Shown one piece after another: positions 33,302-37,691 of a stretch of 37,691 bases of DNA (position 1 is its first letter; each line of letters begins with the position of its first letter). The notes under the pieces are model-generated. The model was not told the DNA's origin and ran no database searches. It saw only the letters and a list, made by a program, of their open reading frames with translations. The translations under genes and the position numbers were made by a program. Origin of the DNA: Bacteroidota bacterium (lineage in GTDB: Bacteria > Bacteroidota > Bacteroidia > NS11-12g > UBA955); assembly GCA_947451105.1 (NCBI GenBank), contig CANFXY010000007.1, positions 1 to 37,691 of the forward strand. Reading direction: 5' to 3'.

Positions 33302-33685
33302 ATGTCAAATCCAAGCATACGCCTTACCTTAATTGTTGCAGCATTCTCAATGTTGTGCAGTGGATTTATTTTTGAAAAAAAAGGAATAGTATGGAGTAAA
33401 CTAGAAATTGACTTTGGCAACATTTACCAAGGTGAAGTTCCCAAAACAAGTTTTACCTGCTACAACTATTCTGACTCCGTTTTGGTATTCGAAAATGTAA
33501 TGCCTTCATGCGGATGCGTGGTGCCTTCATGGCAGCGAACACCAATAAATCCAGGCGATTCAAGTGTTTTATCCATAGAGTTTGATTCCAAAGGGAAAAG
33601 TAAACAGCACAGCAAAACAATTGCAGTATACACCAACCAAGGTCTCTTCGAATTATTTATCAAAGCCAATATCATCAAACATTGA
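33302..33685 (+). CDS. Exported DUF1573 protein 3
   Basis: 127 residues from ATG 33302. A hydrophobic signal segment (5-21, IRLTLIVAAFSMLCSGF) is followed by a minimal DUF1573 domain: I-D-F-G-N-I-Y-Q-G-E and P-S-C-G-C-V-V-P-S-W. A longer frame from TTG 33263 crosses the terminator hairpin and is rejected. The segment S-M-L-C-S-G could also be a lipobox-like site, but its pattern is poor. Confidence 0.82.
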   Translation: MSNPSIRLTLIVAAFSMLCSGFIFEKKGIVWSKLEIDFGNIYQGEVPKTSFTCYNYSDSVLVFENVMPSCGCVVPSWQRTPINPGDSSVLSIEFDSKGKSKQHSKTIAVYTNQGLFELFIKANIIKH

Positions 33686-33736
33686 TTTTTCTTTTCGGCA
33701 CGGAATTTGTTTTAATCATTTAAAATATCACATTAC

Positions 33737-34162
33737 ATGATTTCAGTTTTTACTTACCTATTTGCGTTGATGTCATTTACTTCAATCAACAACACCAACT
33801 CTCCAACGGTTGACGAACCTAAAGACATTGAATGGAAAAAAACCTCACACGATTTTGGCGAAATTGTACAAGGCACAAAAGCCAAATACACTTTTACCTT
33901 TATTAACAAAGGTGCTGTTCCTATCGTAATTAGCAATGCCGCCGCTTCATGTGGTTGCACTGTTCCAAATTTCAGCAAAGAACCAGTTCCTCCAGGAGCG
34001 ATGGGTTCAGTTACTGTAATTTTTGATTCTTCTGGAAAAAACGGCAACTTCTCAAAGAATGTAACTGTAACAACCAACCTTGGTCAATCAATCTTGTTCA
34101 TTAAAGGCAACATCGTTACCGAACAAGCCAAACCAAAGTCTCCTGTTCAAATTGGCGATTAA
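33737..34162 (+). CDS. Exported DUF1573 protein 4
   Basis: 141 residues. A short hydrophobic N-terminus (3-15) may be a signal peptide. A minimal DUF1573 domain follows with H-D-F-G-E-I-V-Q-G-T, A-S-C-G-C-T-V-P-N-F and the ending S-I-L-F-I-K-G-N-I-V. Last of the four paralogues; 51 bp after gene 3. A strong terminator follows. Confidence 0.85.
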   Translation: MISVFTYLFALMSFTSINNTNSPTVDEPKDIEWKKTSHDFGEIVQGTKAKYTFTFINKGAVPIVISNAAASCGCTVPNFSKEPVPPGAMGSVTVIFDSSGKNGNFSKNVTVTTNLGQSILFIKGNIVTEQAKPKSPVQIGD

Positions 34163-34178
34163 TTAATATTTATATTTT

Positions 34179-34214
34179 AAAAAAACCTTGCAAAATTTTG
34201 TAAGGTTTTTTTTT
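34179..34214 (+). terminator. Intrinsic terminator after the DUF1573 array
   Basis: 17-bp stem (34179-34195 with 34196-34212, one G-T wobble; core AACCTTGCAAAA) without a loop and with a run of nine T. An imperfect -7 box (CATCTTTG, 34216-34223) for the next gene follows at once. Confidence 0.85.
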
Positions 34215-34240
34215 GCATCTTTGTAATCAGCTACTTTTAC

Positions 34241-34948
34241 ATGGAACACGAAGAATTTCAACAAGCAGAAATCAGCAATATCATTGATGTAAATCCAATG
34301 GTCAAGCGGTTTTTTTTGAAATTCAAACACAACATTACCTTTCAAAGTGGTCAATTTGTAATCATTGATTTTGGCACATTAAAACACACCTACGCAACAC
34401 GAAGCTATTCCATTGCAGACATCAGCCATGGAAACACCATTGAACTTTGCATATGCCTTAAAGAAGATGGCGCTGCTACCCCAATATTATTCAAAAGTAG
34501 TATTGGCGACCTTCTTAAAGTGAGCATTCCTCAAGGACGCTTTGTATTGCCCGACTCTATAAACACTGAGTCTGTAGGTTTTATTTGCACAGGAACAGGT
34601 GTAGCGCCTTTTAGGGCAATGGTAAAAGACCTTCTTGAACACAGAAAATATAGCGGCAATGTCTACCTTTTCTTTGGCTGCCGAACACAAATTGATATTT
34701 TATATAAAGATGAATTTGAAGAACTTCAAAAACGTTTTTCAAATTTTCACTACACGCCAGTTTTAAGCAGAGAAAACTGGAATGGGGCACATGGTTATGT
34801 CCATAAGCACTATGAAAAGATCTTCCATAACAAACCGAACGCAATTATCTATCTGTGTGGCTGGACCAATATGCTAAAAGAGACCCGAGACAATTTAAAG
34901 TCCTACGGATATACACGATCTGAAATTAAACTTGAGTTTTACGATTAA
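34241..34948 (+). CDS. Ferredoxin-NAD(P) reductase-like flavoprotein
   Basis: 235 residues with the FNR fold: FAD-binding R-S-Y-S in the first domain, then an NAD(P)-binding domain with C-T-G-T-G-V-A-P-F-R-A-M, L-F-F-G-C-R-T and I-Y-L-C-G-W. No [2Fe-2S] domain, so it needs a separate electron partner such as ferredoxin or flavodoxin. The radical SAM gene begins 3 nt after its stop, so the two are co-transcribed; the reductase may feed that enzyme, which is inference from position. Confidence 0.9.
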   Translation: MEHEEFQQAEISNIIDVNPMVKRFFLKFKHNITFQSGQFVIIDFGTLKHTYATRSYSIADISHGNTIELCICLKEDGAATPILFKSSIGDLLKVSIPQGRFVLPDSINTESVGFICTGTGVAPFRAMVKDLLEHRKYSGNVYLFFGCRTQIDILYKDEFEELQKRFSNFHYTPVLSRENWNGAHGYVHKHYEKIFHNKPNAIIYLCGWTNMLKETRDNLKSYGYTRSEIKLEFYD

Positions 34949-34951
34949 GAA

Positions 34952-35977
34952 GTGAATAGAAATTTAAAAGACCTTCAAAATCTGTTTCAGAAATCTATGC
35001 GACCTGCGAGAGTGGTTAATGCTATAAAAGTCATTAGCAGTTATTACATGTCCAAAGTGACAAAAAAAACCATTCATTGGGGCAATCCAATTTCTTTTTC
35101 GATAGAACCAACCACCTCTTGCAATTTAAGATGTCCGCAATGCCCAAGTGGATTGCGTAGCTTCAGCAGACCCACCGGCATGTTGGGTATGTCTGTCTTC
35201 GAAAAAGCTATAAATGAATTGCATAAAAGCAGCGCCTATGTAACTTTTTATTTCCAAGGTGAGCCCTATTTAAACACGCAATTTTTAGACATGGTTTCTC
35301 TTGCCAGTAAGCACAAACTATACAGCGCAACCAGTACCAATGCCCATTACCTCGACAAAGAAAATGCAGAAAAAACGGTTAAGAGTGGGCTCGATCGTTT
35401 AATTATTTCTATAGATGGCACCACACAAGAAACATATGGGAAGTATCGAATTGGTGGCAAGTTAGAAAAAGTGTTGAATGGAACCAAAGAACTGATGGAA
35501 GCAAAAAAGAGATTGAACTCTAAAACACCACATGTTATATGGCAGTTTATCGTCTTCTCTCACAATGAGCACCAACTAGAAGATGTAAAATCATTGGCTA
35601 AAAGCTATAAGATTGATGAATTAGCCATCAAATCAGCTCAAATATACGACTATGAAACAGGCAATGAAATGATGCCTAAAAACGAAGAATTCAGCCGCTA
35701 TAAAAACGATGGCAATGAATACAAAATAAAAAACAAATTGCTTAACCACTGTTGGAGACTTTGGAACAGCTGTGTAATCACTTGGGATGGGAAAATTGTA
35801 CCCTGCTGCTTCGACAAAGATGGCACCTACCGCTTGGGCGATTTAAACGATATGTCCTTTGAACAAATTTGGAAAGGACCAGCCTACCACCAATTCAGAA
35901 AACAAATTATAAAAGGCCGTCAATACATTGACATTTGCAAAAACTGTAGCGAAGGAACTTCTGTTTGGAAGAATTAA
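34952..35977 (+). CDS. Radical SAM protein with SPASM domain (GTG start)
   Basis: 341 residues. The radical SAM motif C57-x3-C61-x2-C64 (S-C-N-L-R-C-P-Q-C) binds the [4Fe-4S] cluster that cleaves S-adenosylmethionine. Barrel elements YFQGEPYLN and LIISIDGTTQETYGKYR follow. The C-terminal SPASM domain has C267, C274, C285/C286, C329 and C332 for auxiliary clusters. SPASM enzymes modify peptides or small metabolites; no peptide substrate gene is seen, so the substrate is unknown. The start is GTG 34952; the next ATG would drop the first 15 residues. The stop overlaps the convergent PKD gene by 4 bp. Confidence 0.9.
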   Translation: MNRNLKDLQNLFQKSMRPARVVNAIKVISSYYMSKVTKKTIHWGNPISFSIEPTTSCNLRCPQCPSGLRSFSRPTGMLGMSVFEKAINELHKSSAYVTFYFQGEPYLNTQFLDMVSLASKHKLYSATSTNAHYLDKENAEKTVKSGLDRLIISIDGTTQETYGKYRIGGKLEKVLNGTKELMEAKKRLNSKTPHVIWQFIVFSHNEHQLEDVKSLAKSYKIDELAIKSAQIYDYETGNEMMPKNEEFSRYKNDGNEYKIKNKLLNHCWRLWNSCVITWDGKIVPCCFDKDGTYRLGDLNDMSFEQIWKGPAYHQFRKQIIKGRQYIDICKNCSEGTSVWKN

Positions 35978-37011
35978 CGGACGACGAAGAAAGTTCCGCG
36001 CATCTCATACCATTTCTTATCGGTGTCGTAATAGTTTATTTTGTAGACATATACATCCTGCTGTACCAAATCACCTTTAAACTTACAATCCCAACCTGCG
36101 TTGATGTCTTGCGTCTCAAACAACAATTCTCCCCAACGGTTGTATATGGTAAACTTATAGTCTTTGGGCGTAAAATTCCAAACCTTAATAAATAAATCGT
36201 TCAATCTATCCTCATTTGGACTTACAGCATTAGGAACAAAAATATAATGTGGACAAGAGTCTTTAAATTCTATTTGGTCACTTGCTTTACATCCATTTTT
36301 AGTTCTTACCGTGACATCATAAATACCTGGCAAGTTGACAACTATTGTTCTCGAAATTTCATTGTTTGGTTTCCACAGATACGTATACCCAACGCCAGCA
36401 CCCGCATCCAATGTAGTTGCTTGACCTTGACATAAAAACTTATCTTGACCTAGGTAAACACTTGGATTGGCATACTCTGTAATATTTACCTCTTTGTAGA
36501 CACTGTCACAAACATTGTTGCCTGCTTTCAACACCAAATTAACCCAATATTTTCCTTGGGTATTAACAGTTATAGACCTGCTTGTGGCACCCGTACTCCA
36601 TTGGTATTTAACACCTGGATAAGACACTGTATTCAATACCAAAGGCAAACTTCCACCTTGGCAATAGCCGGTATCTTTCGGGAAACTAAATGAAGTGATT
36701 GGCCAATCGTAAACCACTACATGGACTTGGTCTGTGCTGTCACTGCCATTGTCAAAAGTAGTTTTTACTGTAGTTAAAAAAACACCAGCTGTAGGATAAC
36801 AAATTGCTGTTGGATTTTGATCATTGCTGCTACCCGGATTGGCGCCTTGAAACGTCCATTGCCAAGCAACGGCATTTCCAACAGTTGTTACGTTGGTATA
36901 AATAATGCAAGAGTTTTTACACAAATAAAGGGTATCAACGTTGAACGCATTTGCAAAAAATGATTGCAAAAACAAAAATAGAAAGATGCAAGTGCGAACT
37001 ACTCTGATCAT
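35974..37011 (-). CDS. PKD-domain protein with gliding-motility (type IX) C-terminal domain
   Basis: 345 residues. Signal peptide 1-22 (LFLFLQSFFANA). A PKD-like module (24-102), two Ig-like modules (103-180 and 181-252, the second with L-C-x-G and Y-L-W-K) and the gliding-motility-associated C-terminal domain (255-345: IFVPNAVSPNEDRLND, IYNRWGELLFE, V-Y-V-Y-K-I-N-Y). It is a second, smaller type IX cargo with the same design as the 1338-residue protein, probably surface-attached. Its ATG overlaps the stop of the 3-hydroxyacyl-CoA dehydrogenase-like gene (ATGA). Confidence 0.9.
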   Translation of the reverse strand: MIRVVRTCIFLFLFLQSFFANAFNVDTLYLCKNSCIIYTNVTTVGNAVAWQWTFQGANPGSSNDQNPTAICYPTAGVFLTTVKTTFDNGSDSTDQVHVVVYDWPITSFSFPKDTGYCQGGSLPLVLNTVSYPGVKYQWSTGATSRSITVNTQGKYWVNLVLKAGNNVCDSVYKEVNITEYANPSVYLGQDKFLCQGQATTLDAGAGVGYTYLWKPNNEISRTIVVNLPGIYDVTVRTKNGCKASDQIEFKDSCPHYIFVPNAVSPNEDRLNDLFIKVWNFTPKDYKFTIYNRWGELLFETQDINAGWDCKFKGDLVQQDVYVYKINYYDTDKKWYEMRGTFFVVR

Positions 37012-37667
37012 ATTGCCTGGTTTTTCAAATACTCTGTTTTAAGCAAACTGCAAATTTTGTACCTATCATCGTGCGTATCCAAATATAGAGCATTTAGCAC
37101 CTCGTATACATGCTGGACACCAATCATATCGCACCATTCGAAGGGTCCATAAGGATAGGCTGTACCTAGCTTCATGCCAAGATCTATGTCTACTCGGTTG
37201 GCAGTTCCTTCCTGCAAAGTGAAATAGGCTTCATTAATAACCATGCAAACAACGCGGGCAGATATCATCCCAACACGTGAGTCAACCTTATTTAAGGTTT
37301 TCCAAGGCAAGATACTTAATTTCTGGTCTGTGAGTTCATTTGAAAGCGCACAATACTCCAAGGCGTTTCGTTTTAAAAAACTAGGCAAAGCATTAATCCC
37401 TATAGTATGCGCCCACATTGCTTTAGGCAAAACTGATTCTAACTGTATTTTTACAGTAGAGAGTACCAATAGACTTGAGGCATCAAGAAGGGCATAATCG
37501 GATAAGGATGATGCATCATCATCAAAGTTTAGATCAAATATGAGATCAAACTTGCTAGAATGGATATTTTTTGTACTTTCGAGCCTTGTAAAACTCAAAC
37601 CTACAGATGTCAATATTCCGTCTAACTCTATTGTGCGTTCTTGCGAGCCTTTTACAGCAATGTTCAT
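37008..37667 (-). CDS. 3-hydroxyacyl-CoA dehydrogenase C-domain protein with degenerate N-terminus
   Basis: 219 residues. The C-terminal part (about 133-219) is the 3HCDH C-terminal domain: D-S-R-V-G-M-I-S-A-R, V-I-N-E-A-Y-F-T-L-Q-E-G, D-I-D-L-G-M-K-L-G-T, Y-P-Y-G-P-F-E-W. The N-terminal half is the size of a truncated Rossmann domain but has no G-x-G-x2-G motif, so NAD binding is doubtful. The open frame continues to the right edge (37691), but an exact -7 box (37675-37682) lies in that extension, so ATG 37667 is chosen and the gene is complete. Possibly a non-catalytic relative. Confidence 0.75.
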   Translation of the reverse strand: MNIAVKGSQERTIELDGILTSVGLSFTRLESTKNIHSSKFDLIFDLNFDDDASSLSDYALLDASSLLVLSTVKIQLESVLPKAMWAHTIGINALPSFLKRNALEYCALSNELTDQKLSILPWKTLNKVDSRVGMISARVVCMVINEAYFTLQEGTANRVDIDLGMKLGTAYPYGPFEWCDMIGVQHVYEVLNALYLDTHDDRYKICSLLKTEYLKNQAI

Positions 37668-37674
37668 TCGAGCA

Positions 37675-37682
37675 CAAAAATA
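37675..37682 (-). promoter_or_regulatory. -7 promoter box TATTTTTG for the 3HCDH-like gene
   Basis: Exact TAnnTTTG on the minus strand, 7 nt before ATG 37667, giving a message with almost no leader. Confidence 0.5.
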
Positions 37683-37691
37683 CAAATACAA

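Overview
The window looks like an AT-rich chromosomal segment of a gliding-type Bacteroidota (Bacteroidetes) bacterium. The evidence is two secreted proteins with the gliding-motility/type IX secretion C-terminal sorting domain, repeated matches to the Bacteroidota -7 promoter box TAnnTTTG just upstream of starts, an almost complete lack of Shine-Dalgarno sequences, LytTR two-component signalling, WYL and DUF1573 proteins, and an ECF sigma factor paired with an anti-sigma-like/beta-barrel protein. No rRNA, tRNA, transposase, phage gene or CRISPR array was found.

Layout. 1-2155: the end of an iron-sulfur protein, an exostosin-like glycosyltransferase and a small lipoprotein gene bracketed by two copies of the same terminator hairpin. 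2170-6221: core metabolism (fbp and the aspartate kinase gene sharing a palindromic divergent promoter; aroQ coupled to a CorC/HlyC-type membrane protein). 6449-10465: a 1338-residue secreted IgGFc-binding/PKD protein. 10538-15338: a minus-strand group with a LytTR regulator, its kinase, a 73-residue membrane protein and an LTA-synthase-like enzyme, followed by a bestrophin. 15428-20801: an ABC-F ATPase, a coupled glycosyltransferase/polysaccharide deacetylase pair, and an ECF sigma factor with its partner. 20842-23158: ugd and a UDP-xylose synthase, which together would turn UDP-glucose into UDP-xylose. 23464-25034: a YdeI/OmdA-like protein and a WYL regulator.

25035-25660 is the most unusual stretch: 626 bp without a gene, holding four copies of a palindromic element with compensatory base changes in the stem, a second nested palindromic element, and tracts of degenerate heptamer repeats. 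It runs up to a promoter with a perfect TGTGA-N6-TCACA (Crp/Fnr-type) box placed about 42 bp before the predicted transcription start of a sulfur operon (25661-28010): persulfide-dioxygenase-like MBL/rhodanese protein, HMA-domain protein, rhodanese, thioredoxin.

28007-32001 is a minus-strand operon rsmA-mgtE-capA-like-PEBP lipoprotein. 32118-34162 carries four tandem single-domain DUF1573 exported proteins. Then come a ferredoxin-reductase-like flavoprotein directly followed by a radical SAM/SPASM protein, and, convergent to it, a second type IX cargo protein translationally coupled to a 3-hydroxyacyl-CoA dehydrogenase C-domain protein.

All calls are by reading of translated sequence, motifs and gene context; no database search was run. 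Start sites were moved from the longest open frame wherever a promoter box, terminator or upstream stop makes a later start more likely.
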